Origin: Streptomyces sp. TLI_235
GTDB lineage: Bacteria; Actinomycetota; Actinomycetes; Streptomycetales; Streptomycetaceae
Length of the DNA stretch: 64,000 nucleotides
Direction: 5' to 3'
Assembly (NCBI GenBank): GCA_002300355.1
Contig: NSGV01000001.1
Location: 4,216,001-4,280,000 of the forward strand
Shown here: one piece after another, positions 51,368-59,018 of the stretch
Layout of the letters: every line of letters begins with the position of its first letter
How positions within the stretch are numbered: the first letter of the stretch is position 1
Translations under genes and position numbers: made by a program
The notes under the pieces: model-generated
Told to the model about the DNA's origin: nothing
What the model saw: the letters and a program-made list of their open reading frames with translations, nothing else
The model's database searches: none

Positions 51368-51386
51368 GGGCCGTCTGTGGGCCGTC
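51368..51386 (+). repeat. candidate integrase arm site, right
   Basis: GGGCCGTCTGTGGGCCGTC lies 96 bp inside the attR core. On excision it and 40497-40515 would flank the joined core at 96 and 60 bp, as arm sites do in attP. Confidence 0.5.
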
Positions 51387-51482
51387 CGGGGCCACTCTCG
51401 GCTGACCAATGATGACAGGCGTTGACGGCATACCTACTGGTCAGAGCTCTGTGACTAGCACTGGGAAACCGGCGATTCAGAC

Positions 51483-51502
51483 CCAGGGCAAGAAGTAAGC
51501 CC
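51483..51502 (+). other. attR core
   Basis: This is an exact 20-bp copy of the gpmA 3' end (from CCAGGGC through TAAGCCC) with no gpmA frame before it. The native terminator follows directly. Confidence 0.9.
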
Positions 51503-51506
51503 GTAG

Positions 51507-51547
51507 CGCCGAGGCCCCGTCCGGTCCGTCCGGGCGGGGCCTCGGCG
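51507..51547 (+). terminator. displaced native gpmA terminator
   Basis: A perfect 13-bp stem (51507-51519 with 51535-51547, loop 15) starts 4 bases after the attR core. Without the element it would lie about 9 bases past the gpmA stop. Confidence 0.8.
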
Positions 51548-51594
51548 TGTCCGGGCCCGCGGGCCGACGGTTCGTCAGGTCGGGTCTGCCCCAG

Positions 51595-51610
51595 ACTGGT
51601 TCAGACCATT
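51595..51610. promoter_or_regulatory. DasR-like (dre) site upstream of the LPMO gene
   Basis: ACTGGTTCAGACCATT matches the known dre consensus ACTGGTCTAGACCAGT at 13 of 16 positions, with both TGGT and ACCA arms kept. It overlaps the -35 box of the LPMO promoter. DasR represses chitin-utilisation genes, which suits this enzyme. Confidence 0.6.
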
Positions 51611-51638
51611 GACGGGAGTGGCGGGCCGCTCCTAGCGT
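51609..51638 (+). promoter_or_regulatory. promoter of the LPMO gene
   Basis: TTGACG (51609-51614), an 18-base spacer and TAGCGT (51633-51638) resemble a housekeeping promoter. The leader would be about 100 bases. Confidence 0.5.
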
Positions 51639-51742
51639 GGTGGTCCAGATCTGGCGCGAGCACGCCAATCCCCACCGCGCGCGCTGCCCGCCGGGCGTTC
51701 ACGCACACGCACACTCCATCCACCCCCCACGGAGGGAGCACC

Positions 51743-52330
51743 ATGCGCAAGCGTCACATCCTGGCGGCCGTCGCGGCCGCCGCGGCCGTCCCCCTCGCCA
51801 CCGCGATCCCCGCGTACTCGCACGGCTGGATCACCACACCGCCGAGCCGGGCCGCCCTGTGCGCCGCCGGCACGGTCGCCAACTGCGGCGACATCCGGTG
51901 GGAGCCGCAGAGCGTCGAGGGGCCGAAGGGCTTCCCGGCCAAGGGCCCGGCCGACGGCACCCTCTGCGCGGGCGGCAACGGCCGCTTCGCCCAGCTGGAC
52001 GACCCGCGCGGCGGCGCCTGGCCGGCCACCAGGGTGAGCGCCGGCCAGCGGCTGACCTTCACCTGGAAGTTCACCGCCCGGCACGCGACCACGCAGTTCC
52101 GCTACTACCTCACCAGGCCGGGCTACAGCGCGGGCACCAGGCTGACCCGCGCCAACCTCGACTCCACGCCCTTCCTCACCGTCCCCTACAACGGCGCCCA
52201 GCCCCCCACGACGCTGAGCCACACCGCGACCCTGCCCTCCGGCCGCACCGGCCACCAGGTCGTGCTGGCCATCTGGGACGTCGCGGACACCGGCAACGCC
52301 TTCTACCAGTGCATGGACGTCACCTTCTGA
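51743..52330 (+). CDS. AA10 lytic polysaccharide monooxygenase, secreted
   Basis: A 195-residue protein. The signal peptide MRKRHILAAVAAAAAVPLATA ends AIPAYS, after which mature His1 (HGWITTPPSR) forms the copper brace with the His of FTARHATTQFRYY; the axial Phe is in YQCMDVTF. Two disulfides are likely (CAAG/NCGD and TLCAGG/YQC). It has no carbohydrate-binding module. It should oxidatively cleave chitin or cellulose outside the cell. The dre-like site upstream favours chitin. The next gene encodes a Cys-rich peptide. Confidence 0.93.
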   Translation: MRKRHILAAVAAAAAVPLATAIPAYSHGWITTPPSRAALCAAGTVANCGDIRWEPQSVEGPKGFPAKGPADGTLCAGGNGRFAQLDDPRGGAWPATRVSAGQRLTFTWKFTARHATTQFRYYLTRPGYSAGTRLTRANLDSTPFLTVPYNGAQPPTTLSHTATLPSGRTGHQVVLAIWDVADTGNAFYQCMDVTF

Positions 52331-52370
52331 CGGACGCACCCGGTCCGCCGTGCGGTGGACAGCGGACATG

Positions 52371-52420
52371 CGCGGGCCCCGCCCGGGCGGCGTGACATCG
52401 CCGCCCGGGCGGGGCCCGCG
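52371..52420. terminator. bidirectional hairpin terminator
   Basis: A perfect 22-bp stem (52371-52392 with 52399-52420, loop TGACAT) lies between the convergent LPMO and Cys-rich genes. Confidence 0.8.
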
Positions 52421-52423
52421 GTG

Positions 52424-52603
52424 TCAGTGGCCGCCGCAGCAGCCCCCGTCGGCGCCGCCGCACTGGCACGGCGCCCCGGACTGGCAGCCGCAACCGCAGC
52501 CCGGCCCGCAGCCGCAGCCCGCGGCGAGGACCGGCAGCAGCTTCACGGAGGGCGCTGTGGCGGCGCGCGCCGCGGGCGTGGTCGGGTTCTGGTCGGCCTT
52601 CAT
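52424..52603 (-). CDS. small Cys-rich, metallothionein-like peptide
   Basis: A 59-residue peptide. The N-terminal half is plain (MKADQNPTTPAARAATAPSV), and the C-terminal 31 residues hold nine cysteines in alternating GCGC and CC patterns, ending in CCGGH. AGGAGG lies about 11 bases before ATG 52603, or 8 before an in-frame GTG at 52606, so translation is likely. The pattern suggests Cu(I) or Zn binding, or a thioether-type modified peptide. It faces the copper-dependent LPMO gene; a functional link is speculative. Homologues are not known to me by name. Confidence 0.7.
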   Translation of the reverse strand: MKADQNPTTPAARAATAPSVKLLPVLAAGCGCGPGCGCGCQSGAPCQCGGADGGCCGGH

Positions 52604-52780
52604 CACGGTCGGGTCCTCCTCATCGACGGCTGTCGACGGCAGTCGACGGCGCACCACGGCACGCCGCAGCACCTGCGGGCATGCCCAGAACGAGTGAAAA
52701 CCGGTCCCGGACGGGGCGTCAACGGGCGCGCGGAGGTAGGGCGCCCGCGCAGGCGTGCGCCCCTGCCCCCGTGCCGCGGG

Positions 52781-53461
52781 TCACTCGGCCTGCTGCGCCG
52801 CCGTCTCCGCCGCGAACTCGTCCGCGTGCTCGCCGGTCACCAGGAAGACCACGCGCTTGGCCACCGACACCGCGTGGTCGGCGAACCGCTCGTAGTAGCG
52901 GCCGACCAGGGTCACGTCGACCGCGGTCTCGATGCCGTGCTGCCAGCGGTCGTCCAGCAGGTGCGAGAAGAGCTCGCGGTGCAGCGCGTCGATCGCGTCG
53001 TCGTCCCGCTCCAGCTCCATCGCCGCGTTGGCGTCCTTGGTGGAGATCACCAGGCCGGCCTTGGCGACCAGACGCTGGGCGAGCTGCCCCATCTCCAGCA
53101 CGATCGGGTGCAGGTCGTTCGGCACCGCCGACTCGGGGTAGCGCAGCCGGGCCACCTTGGCCACGTGCCGGGCCAGGTCGCCGCAGCGCTCCAGGTCGGC
53201 GCTCATCCGCAGGCTGGTCACCACGATGCGCAGGTCCGTCGCGACGGGCTGCTGCCGGGCCAGCAGGTCGATCGCCCGGTTCTCCAGCTCGTGGTGGAGG
53301 TCGTTGACCTTCTCGTCGGCGGCGATCACGCTCTCCGCCAGCGCCAGGTCGGCGTCGAGCAGCGCGGTGGTGGCCCGGCCCATGGCGGAGCCGACCAGCC
53401 GGGCCATCTCGACCAGGCCGTCGCTGATCGAGTCCAGTTCCTCGTGGTACGCGTCGCGCAT
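52781..53461 (-). CDS. phoU: phosphate-signalling protein PhoU
   Basis: A 226-residue protein with two PhoU three-helix repeats. Each has the E/DxxxD metal site: LDSISDGLVEMARLVGSAM...DLERCGDLARHVAKVARL and the second half ending VGRYYERFADHAVSVAKRV. It modulates PhoR and phosphate uptake. It is divergent from phoR across a 297-bp gap that contains a PHO box, so PhoP probably controls both directions. Confidence 0.94.
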   Translation of the reverse strand: MRDAYHEELDSISDGLVEMARLVGSAMGRATTALLDADLALAESVIAADEKVNDLHHELENRAIDLLARQQPVATDLRIVVTSLRMSADLERCGDLARHVAKVARLRYPESAVPNDLHPIVLEMGQLAQRLVAKAGLVISTKDANAAMELERDDDAIDALHRELFSHLLDDRWQHGIETAVDVTLVGRYYERFADHAVSVAKRVVFLVTGEHADEFAAETAAQQAE

Positions 53462-53651
53462 GCTCTCTCCTCCTGGCCGCCCGTCCCCCGTTCGAAGGGT
53501 CGGCCGGTCCGTCAGTAGCTGTGTCGGTGGCGGTGCCGACCGGTCCGCCCGCGAGGACGGCCGCTGCTGGTGGCGCGAATGGTAGCCGCGTCACCGCCCG
53601 CACGGGCTTGCGTCGACAACACTGCGCCGCCCGGGCGACCACGCACGACCC

Positions 53652-53684
53652 CCGCAGTGAACCAGCAGAGGACTGAAGGTGAAT
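53652..53684. promoter_or_regulatory. PHO box between phoU and phoR
   Basis: On the minus strand three 11-base units run ATTCACCTTCA, GTCCTCTGCTG and GTTCACTGCGG. The outer two fit the PhoP direct-repeat unit (G/T-TTCA-C) known from the Streptomyces phoRP-phoU region, and the middle one is degenerate. Position and spacing agree with the known autoregulation. Confidence 0.65.
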
Positions 53685-53758
53685 TCTCGGCAACGTCCGG
53701 CCGATCCCTTGATCGCACCCTGGGGGAGCGCGCCCGACGTGCGCTTAGGCTGAGTGAC

Positions 53759-55063
53759 ATGGACGTGAATGTGGCCACCGCCGCTGCCTGCGCCATAGCC
53801 GGGCTCGGCGTCGGTCTCACGGCCGCCATCGCCTTCCGTTGGAGCGAACGCGAGCAGGCCCGCGGCACCACCCCCCGGGGCGGCGCCGCCGGCCGGACCG
53901 GCTCGGGCGGGCTCCTGGCGTACGAACCCCCGCTGCCACCCGGCGTGGACACCGTGCTCTCCGTGCTGCGCTCCTGCGCGATCGTGCTCGGCGAGGGCGA
54001 CGAGGTGGTCAAGGCCAGCTCCGCCGCCTACTCGATGGGTCTGGTCCGCGGCGGTGCGATGGCCGTGGAACAGATGCTCACGCTCGCCCGGGCGACCCGC
54101 CGCGACGGCGAGATCCGCCAGGCCGAGCTGGAGGTGCCCCGGCCCGGCGGCGCCCGCACGGCCGAGCCGCTGGCCGTCTCGGTGCGGGTCGCCCCGCTCG
54201 GCTCCCGGCTGGTGCTGGTCCTCGTCGAGGACCTCACCGAGCGGCGCCGGATCGAGGCGATCCGCCGCGACTTCGTGGCCAACGTCTCGCACGAGCTCAA
54301 GACCCCGGTCGGCGCGCTGTCGCTGCTCTCCGAGGCCGTCGCGGACGCCTCGGACGACCCGGAGGCCGTCCAGCGGTTCGCCGGCCGGATGCAGATCGAG
54401 GCGACCCGGTTGGCCAGCCTCGTCCAGGAGATCATCGACCTCTCCCGGGTCCAGGACGACCAGCGGCTGGTCGACCCGGAGCCGGTGCCGGTCGACGAGC
54501 TCATCGCCGAGGCGATCGACCGCTGCCGCCAGCCCGCCGCGGCCAAGCAGATCCTGATCGCCGCCGGCGGAACCGGCGGCCTCTACCTGCACGGCAACCG
54601 CGGCCAGCTCGCCGCCGCTCTCGGCAACCTGGTCGAGAACGCCGTGAACTACAGCCCGCCGCGAACCAGGGTGGCGATCGCCACCCGCCGCATCTCCAGC
54701 GCCGCCGCACTCGGCGAGGCCGAGGGCGAGCTGATCGAGATCTCGGTGACCGACCAGGGCATCGGCATCTCGGAGAAGGACCGCGAGCGCATCTTCGAGC
54801 GCTTCTACCGGGTGGACCCGGCCCGCTCGCGGGCCACCGGAGGAACCGGCCTCGGCCTCTCCATCGTCAAGCATGTCGCGGCCTCCCACCGCGGCACCGT
54901 GGCGGTGTGGAGCGTGGAGGGCCAGGGATCCACCTTCACCCTGCGGCTCCCGGCCGGGCAGCCGCCCGCCGGCAACCGCGAGACCGTGCCGCCGACCGAG
55001 GCGGGCCGGACGACCGACAACCCCGCACCGCACCCCCTTCCTGCCCCGGAGGCCCGATCGTGA
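53759..55063 (+). CDS. phoR: phosphate-sensing histidine kinase PhoR (SenX3-like)
   Basis: A 434-residue kinase. One N-terminal membrane segment (VATAAACAIAGLGVGLTAAIAF) is followed by a PAS-like region, then HisKA with the phospho-acceptor His in FVANVSHELKTPVGAL, and the ATPase domain with NLVENAVNYS (N box), VTDQGIGISEKD (G1) and GGTGLGLSIVKH (G2). It phosphorylates PhoP under phosphate limitation. Its TGA overlaps the phoP GTG by four bases. Confidence 0.94.
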   Translation: MDVNVATAAACAIAGLGVGLTAAIAFRWSEREQARGTTPRGGAAGRTGSGGLLAYEPPLPPGVDTVLSVLRSCAIVLGEGDEVVKASSAAYSMGLVRGGAMAVEQMLTLARATRRDGEIRQAELEVPRPGGARTAEPLAVSVRVAPLGSRLVLVLVEDLTERRRIEAIRRDFVANVSHELKTPVGALSLLSEAVADASDDPEAVQRFAGRMQIEATRLASLVQEIIDLSRVQDDQRLVDPEPVPVDELIAEAIDRCRQPAAAKQILIAAGGTGGLYLHGNRGQLAAALGNLVENAVNYSPPRTRVAIATRRISSAAALGEAEGELIEISVTDQGIGISEKDRERIFERFYRVDPARSRATGGTGLGLSIVKHVAASHRGTVAVWSVEGQGSTFTLRLPAGQPPAGNRETVPPTEAGRTTDNPAPHPLPAPEARS

Positions 55064-55755
55064 CCCGAGTACTGGTGGTCGAGGACGAGGAGTCGTTCAG
55101 CGACGCCCTCTCGTACATGCTCCGCAAGGAGGGGTTCGAGGTGGCCGTCGCAGCCACCGGCCCCGACGCCCTCGAGCAGTTCGAGCGCAACGGCGCCGAC
55201 CTGGTGCTGCTCGACCTGATGCTGCCGGGCCTGCCGGGCACCGAGGTCTGCCGCCAGCTGCGCGTCCGCTCCAACGTCCCGGTGATCATGGTCACCGCGA
55301 AGGACAGCGAGATCGACAAGGTCGTCGGTCTGGAGATAGGCGCTGACGACTACGTCACCAAGCCCTACTCCACCCGCGAGCTGGTCGCCCGCATCCGCGC
55401 GGTGCTCCGCCGCCGCGGCGAGGACGGCAACGGCAACGGCGACGGCAGCGGCCCGGGCGCGCTGGAGGCCGGCCCGGTCCGGATGGACGTCGACCGGCAC
55501 GTGGTGACGGTGGACGGCGCCAAGGTCGACCTGCCGCTGAAGGAGTTCGACCTGCTGGAGATGCTGCTCCGCAACGCGGGCCGGGTGCTCACCCGGATGC
55601 AGCTGATCGACCGGGTCTGGGGCGCGGACTACGTCGGCGACACCAAGACCCTGGACGTCCACGTCAAGCGGCTGCGCGCCAAGATCGAGCCGGACCCGGG
55701 CGCGCCGCGCTACCTGGTCACCGTCCGCGGCCTCGGCTACAAGTTCGAGCCGTAG
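55060..55755 (+). CDS. phoP: response regulator PhoP (RegX3-like, OmpR family)
   Basis: A 231-residue protein. The receiver domain (VLVVEDEESF acidic pair, phospho-Asp in LVLLDLMLPG, IMVTAK, DYVTKPYSTREL with the conserved Lys) is joined by a Gly/Asn/Asp linker to an OmpR winged helix (LPLKEFDLLEMLLRNAGRVLTRMQLIDRVWG, VHVKRLRAKIE, VRGLGYKFEP). It activates pho genes and represses antibiotic pathways in Streptomyces. It is translationally coupled to phoR. Confidence 0.95.
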   Translation: MTRVLVVEDEESFSDALSYMLRKEGFEVAVAATGPDALEQFERNGADLVLLDLMLPGLPGTEVCRQLRVRSNVPVIMVTAKDSEIDKVVGLEIGADDYVTKPYSTRELVARIRAVLRRRGEDGNGNGDGSGPGALEAGPVRMDVDRHVVTVDGAKVDLPLKEFDLLEMLLRNAGRVLTRMQLIDRVWGADYVGDTKTLDVHVKRLRAKIEPDPGAPRYLVTVRGLGYKFEP

Positions 55756-55784
55756 GCCGGGCGCGCCGGACACCCCGGACATGC

Positions 55785-55827
55785 CGACGGCCGAGGGCCC
55801 CGCCTGGTGCGGGGCCCTCGGCCGTCG
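55785..55827. terminator. bidirectional terminator after phoP
   Basis: A perfect 19-bp stem (55785-55803 with 55809-55827, loop CTGGT) lies between the convergent phoP and lipoprotein genes. Confidence 0.82.
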
Positions 55828-55854
55828 TGCTGCGTGCGCGCGGTGCGCGGCGGA

Positions 55855-56529
55855 TCAGTGCGCCGAGGCGCTCGCCGTCGCGGTCGCCGAGCCGGTGGCG
55901 GTGGCCGAGCCGGACGCGGTGGCGGACGGCGAACCGGTGGCAGTGGCCGAGGCGCTCGCCGAGCCGCTCGCGGAGGCAGAGGCGGAGGCCGACGGCTTGG
56001 CGGTGTGCTCGGGCGCCTTCGGGCCGAAGGACGCGTACAAGCCGGTCGCCGGGACGACGCCCACCGGGAGGCCCACCTTGCCGGCGGTCTTGAAGGAGAA
56101 GTCGGTGTCGGCGTAGCCGCCGATCGGGAGCTTCGCCGAGGTCAGGTGCGCGAGCGGCTGGCCCTCGCCGCCGATCAGCACCGAGCCGCCGGCCGGGACG
56201 ACGATCTCGGTCACGGCCGCGCCCTTGGCGTCGGTGAAGGTGGCGGTGCCCGCGCCCTCCACCGTCACGGACTGCAGGACCTCGGGGGCCGAGCCGGTGT
56301 TGGCGATGTTGACCGTCAGGTTGACCGGGCCGGCCTCGTCCGAGGAGGCGCCCTTCTCGGTGACCAGCAGGACGTTGTTGAGACGCAGGTTCTGGCCGAT
56401 CGAGGTCGCCGCGTTGTCGGGCTTGATCTGCAGGGTCTCCGCCTGGTTGCCGGCCGAGCAGGCGGACAGCGGCACAACGGTGGCGAGGACGAGGGCGGCG
56501 ATCGCGCCGCGTCGAAGGCTCCGGCTCAC
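55855..56529 (-). CDS. secreted lipoprotein with Ser/Ala/Thr-rich tail
   Basis: A 224-residue protein. The signal peptide (SRSLRRGAIAALVLATVVP) ends in the lipobox LSAC, so the mature protein is lipid-anchored at Cys. Next is a beta-rich domain (IKPDNAATSIGQNLRLNNVLLV, GPVNLTVNIANTGSAPEVLQSVTV) resembling PCu(A)C/DUF461-like copper-chaperone folds, though no Met/His copper motif is evident. The last 50 residues are a low-complexity SAS/TAT repeat. GTG 56529 has AAGGAG 11 bases upstream; an alternative GTG lies at 56559. It sits beside phoP, a position I recall as conserved. Confidence 0.8.
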   Translation of the reverse strand: MSRSLRRGAIAALVLATVVPLSACSAGNQAETLQIKPDNAATSIGQNLRLNNVLLVTEKGASSDEAGPVNLTVNIANTGSAPEVLQSVTVEGAGTATFTDAKGAAVTEIVVPAGGSVLIGGEGQPLAHLTSAKLPIGGYADTDFSFKTAGKVGLPVGVVPATGLYASFGPKAPEHTAKPSASASASASGSASASATATGSPSATASGSATATGSATATASASAH

Positions 56530-56546
56530 GGCGGCGACTTCTCCTT

Positions 56547-56572
56547 GGATGTGGATCACGGATGTGGATCAC
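56547..56572. repeat. 13-bp tandem duplication
   Basis: GGATGTGGATCAC occurs twice head to tail just upstream of the lipoprotein gene. It may be a recent slippage event, or two copies of a binding site. Confidence 0.6.
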
Positions 56573-56989
56573 GTGGGGTGGTCAGCGATCAGACTACCGA
56601 CCGCTTACGTCCGCCTCCCACGGGGTGGCCCCGTGTCGCGGCGCTCCGTCCGTACGCACCCGTAGAGATGTCCCGCCGCCGATCCCGGACGTCCACGAAC
56701 CGGGCCAGGTCGCACGGGTCCTGCCGGCCCGGCCGCCCGGTAACGGTTGGGACACGGCGCCGAAGAGGACGAAAACTCAAGATCCAATCATGGTTTCGGC
56801 AGTGTTGCCAGAGGTTTCGTCGAGCTGTCGTACCGCCTCCGACCTGCGGGAAGCCCGCCTCGAACACCGGTCGCAGCACGTCATGGGGGTGGTTGTCAAG
56901 CCCTGAGACCCGCCCTGACCTGCGAAAACGCCCTTCGGGTGCGCCGAGAAGCGTGTTATTCTGGAAAGCCACGGAAGGGGTCCTGTCAC
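56573..56989. other. intergenic region upstream of the CarD-family gene
   Basis: About 417 bases without a supportable gene. The right part is comparatively A/T-rich (around 56770-56830), and TTATTCT near 56956 could be the -10 of the CarD-family promoter. No strong hairpin was found. Confidence 0.4.
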
Positions 56990-57472
56990 ATGACGTTCAA
57001 GGTTGGCGACACGGTGGTCTACCCCCATCACGGGGCCGCGCTGATCGAGGCCATCGAAACTCGCCAGATCAAAGGTGTGGACAAGACCTACCTGGTGCTC
57101 AAGGTGCAGCAGGGAGACCTGACACTGCGTGTGCCCGCCGAGAACGCGGAGTTCGTCGGCGTGCGCGACGTGGTCGGTCAGGAAGGTCTGGACCGGGTCT
57201 TCGAGGTGCTGCGCGCGCCGTACACCGAGGAGCCCACGAACTGGTCCCGTCGCTACAAGGCGAATCTCGAGAAGCTCGCTTCGGGCGATGTCATCAAGGT
57301 CGCCGAGGTCGTTCGCGACCTGTGGCGCCGCGAGCGCGAGCGCGGGCTGTCGGCCGGTGAGAAGCGGATGCTCGCCAAGGCTCGGCAGATCCTGGTCAGT
57401 GAACTTGCGCTGGCCGAGAACACCAACGAGGACAAGGCGGAGACGCTGCTCGACGAGGTCCTCGCCTCCTAA
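56990..57472 (+). CDS. carD: CarD-family RNA polymerase-binding regulator
   Basis: A 160-residue protein. The N-terminal RNA-polymerase-interacting Tudor-like domain is FKVGDTVVYPHHGAALIEAIETRQIKG...YLVLKVQQGDLTLRVPAENAE, and the helical DNA-binding C-terminal domain contains NWSRRYKANLEKLASGDVIKVAEVVRDLWRRERERGLSAGEKRML with the Trp that wedges the -10 fork. Mycobacterial CarD stabilises open complexes at rRNA and many other promoters and is essential; the same is expected here. GGAAGGGG lies upstream of the ATG. Confidence 0.95.
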   Translation: MTFKVGDTVVYPHHGAALIEAIETRQIKGVDKTYLVLKVQQGDLTLRVPAENAEFVGVRDVVGQEGLDRVFEVLRAPYTEEPTNWSRRYKANLEKLASGDVIKVAEVVRDLWRRERERGLSAGEKRMLAKARQILVSELALAENTNEDKAETLLDEVLAS

Positions 57473-57742
57473 AGCGGCTTCGCAACGCCCAGCGCCCGAT
57501 GCCGGCGCGCGATCCCGGTCACACGGCTGACCGGGTCGTTCTCCGGCACCTCGGGCGCTTCGGCGTGTCCGCCGGCGAACTGCTGCCGGCTGCACCGGCG
57601 CACCCGCGTACTGACGCCCCGCACGGCCGACCGCACCCCGGTCGTGCGCCGGTGTGGCGCGCGGGGGTGTCGGACTCGTCGGAGCGGTTTGGCTAACGTG
57701 CAGTCGGAAGGGGTCCATCGCGTACGCCGTGCGGCGCACGCC

Positions 57743-58528
57743 ATGGCCATACCCACTTCGCCGAAGGAGCGAAACCTGAACGGGTCAGCAGCAGTTGCAG
57801 CGGCGGTGGTGCCCGCCGCCGGGCGCGGGGAGCGGTTGGGGCCCGGCGCCCCCAAGGCCCTGCGCGAACTCGGCGGGGTGCCCCTGCTGGTCCACGCGGT
57901 CCGGGCGCTGGCCCGCAGCCGGGCCGTCGGCCTGGTCGTGGTCGCCGCGCCGCCGGACGGGGTCGCCGAGGTCGTCGCGCTGCTCGACAGCCACGGCCTC
58001 GACGGCAAGGACGTCCGGGTGGTCGCCGGCGGCGCCGACCGGCAGGAGTCCGTCCGGCTCGGCCTCGCGGCCGTCCCCGAGGAGGTCGACATCGTGCTGG
58101 TGCACGACGCCGCCCGGCCGCTCGTCCCGGTCGAGGTGGTGGACGCGGTCACCGCCGCCGTCCGGGCCGGCGCCGACGCCGTCGTCCCCGCCGTGCCGCT
58201 CGCCGACACCGTCAAGCGGGTCGATCCGCAGGCGCCCGGTGTGCCCGAGCCGGTGCTGGAGACCCCGGACCGCTCCGCGCTGCGCGCCGTGCAGACCCCG
58301 CAGGGCTTCCGCCGCTCGGTGCTGCACGAGGTGCACGAGAAGGCCCTCGCCGAGGAGGCGGCCGGCGGCCTGCCGCCGGTGACCGACGACGCCGGGCTGG
58401 TCGAGCGATTCGGCGGCCGGGTCGTCGTGGTGCCCGGCCACGAGGAGGCCTTCAAGGTCACCCGTCCGCTGGACCTCGTGCTCGCCGAGGCGGTACTCGC
58501 CCGAAGGAGGGCCTCCGATGGCTTCTGA
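57743..58528 (+). CDS. ispD: 2-C-methyl-D-erythritol 4-phosphate cytidylyltransferase
   Basis: About 261 residues from ATG 57743. It makes CDP-methylerythritol from MEP and CTP in isoprenoid synthesis. The CTP loop is VVPAAGRGERLGPGAPKAL; VHDAARPLVP, PLADTVKRVD, LRAVQTPQGFRRSVL and VTDDAGLVERFGGRVVVVPG complete the family set. The start is uncertain: ATG 57743 has no clear ribosome site, while AAGGAG at about 57770 lies 6 bases before an in-frame CTG. It overlaps ispF by 11 bp. Confidence 0.92.
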   Translation: MAIPTSPKERNLNGSAAVAAAVVPAAGRGERLGPGAPKALRELGGVPLLVHAVRALARSRAVGLVVVAAPPDGVAEVVALLDSHGLDGKDVRVVAGGADRQESVRLGLAAVPEEVDIVLVHDAARPLVPVEVVDAVTAAVRAGADAVVPAVPLADTVKRVDPQAPGVPEPVLETPDRSALRAVQTPQGFRRSVLHEVHEKALAEEAAGGLPPVTDDAGLVERFGGRVVVVPGHEEAFKVTRPLDLVLAEAVLARRRASDGF

Positions 58529-59018
58529 CGCACCCGCACCGATCCTTCCGCTGGTCGGCATCGGCACCGACGTGCACGCCTTCGAGGCCGGCCGGCCGCT
58601 GCGGGTCGCCGGGCTCGACTGGCCGGACGCCGGCGACGGCCTGGCCGGCCACTCGGACGCCGACGTCGCCGCGCACGCCGCCTGCGACGCGCTGTTCTCC
58701 GCGGCCGGCCTCGGCGACCTCGGCGCGCACTTCGGCACCGACCGCCCCGAGTGGTCCGGCGCCGCCGGCACCGTGCTGCTGGCGGAGGCCGCCCGGATCG
58801 TCCGCGCAGCAGGCTTCGAGATCGGCAACGTGGCGATCCAGGTGATCGGCGTCCGGCCGAAGATCGGCAAGCGCCGCGCGGAGGCGCAGGCCGCGCTCTC
58901 CGCCGCGGTCGGCGCCCCGGTCGCGGTCTCCGGCACCACCACCGACGGACTCGGCCTGACCGGTCGCGCCGAGGGGCTGGCGGCGATCGCCACCGCCCTG
59001 GTCTACCGGACGCCCTGA
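58518..59018 (+). CDS. ispF: 2-C-methyl-D-erythritol 2,4-cyclodiphosphate synthase
   Basis: A 166-residue trimeric zinc enzyme that closes CDP-ME-2-phosphate to MEcPP. GIGTDVHAF carries the Asp-x-His zinc pair; GLAGHSDADVAAHAACDAL, GDLGAHFGTDRPEW, and IQVIGVRPKIGKRR are diagnostic. GGAGG lies upstream of the ATG, inside the end of ispD, so the pair is translationally coupled. Confidence 0.95.
   Translation: MASDAPAPILPLVGIGTDVHAFEAGRPLRVAGLDWPDAGDGLAGHSDADVAAHAACDALFSAAGLGDLGAHFGTDRPEWSGAAGTVLLAEAARIVRAAGFEIGNVAIQVIGVRPKIGKRRAEAQAALSAAVGAPVAVSGTTTDGLGLTGRAEGLAAIATALVYRTP

Larger units (their letters stand above)
40417..51502. mobile_element. integrated element in the 3' end of gpmA, about 11 kb
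   Basis: It is bounded by an exact 20-bp direct repeat, CCAGGGCAAGAAGTAAGCCC, at 40417-40436 and 51483-51502. The left copy is the end of gpmA. A tyrosine integrase gene abuts the left copy and points toward it. A terminator matching what would be expected directly after gpmA stands just outside the right copy. Inside are integrase, Xis-like, DUF3987, four small DNA-binding regulators, an HTH-deformylase fusion, a DUF4234 protein and a KOW-like protein. No FtsK/TraB, relaxase, capsid or terminase gene is seen, so it looks like a small integrative, mobilisable or satellite-like element. Base composition from 47.7 kb on is visibly less GC-rich than the flanks. Confidence 0.9.

Noticed and set aside
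40437..51482. Prophage or complete conjugative element
   Set aside because: No capsid, portal, terminase, lysis, relaxase or FtsK/TraB-type gene can be recognised.
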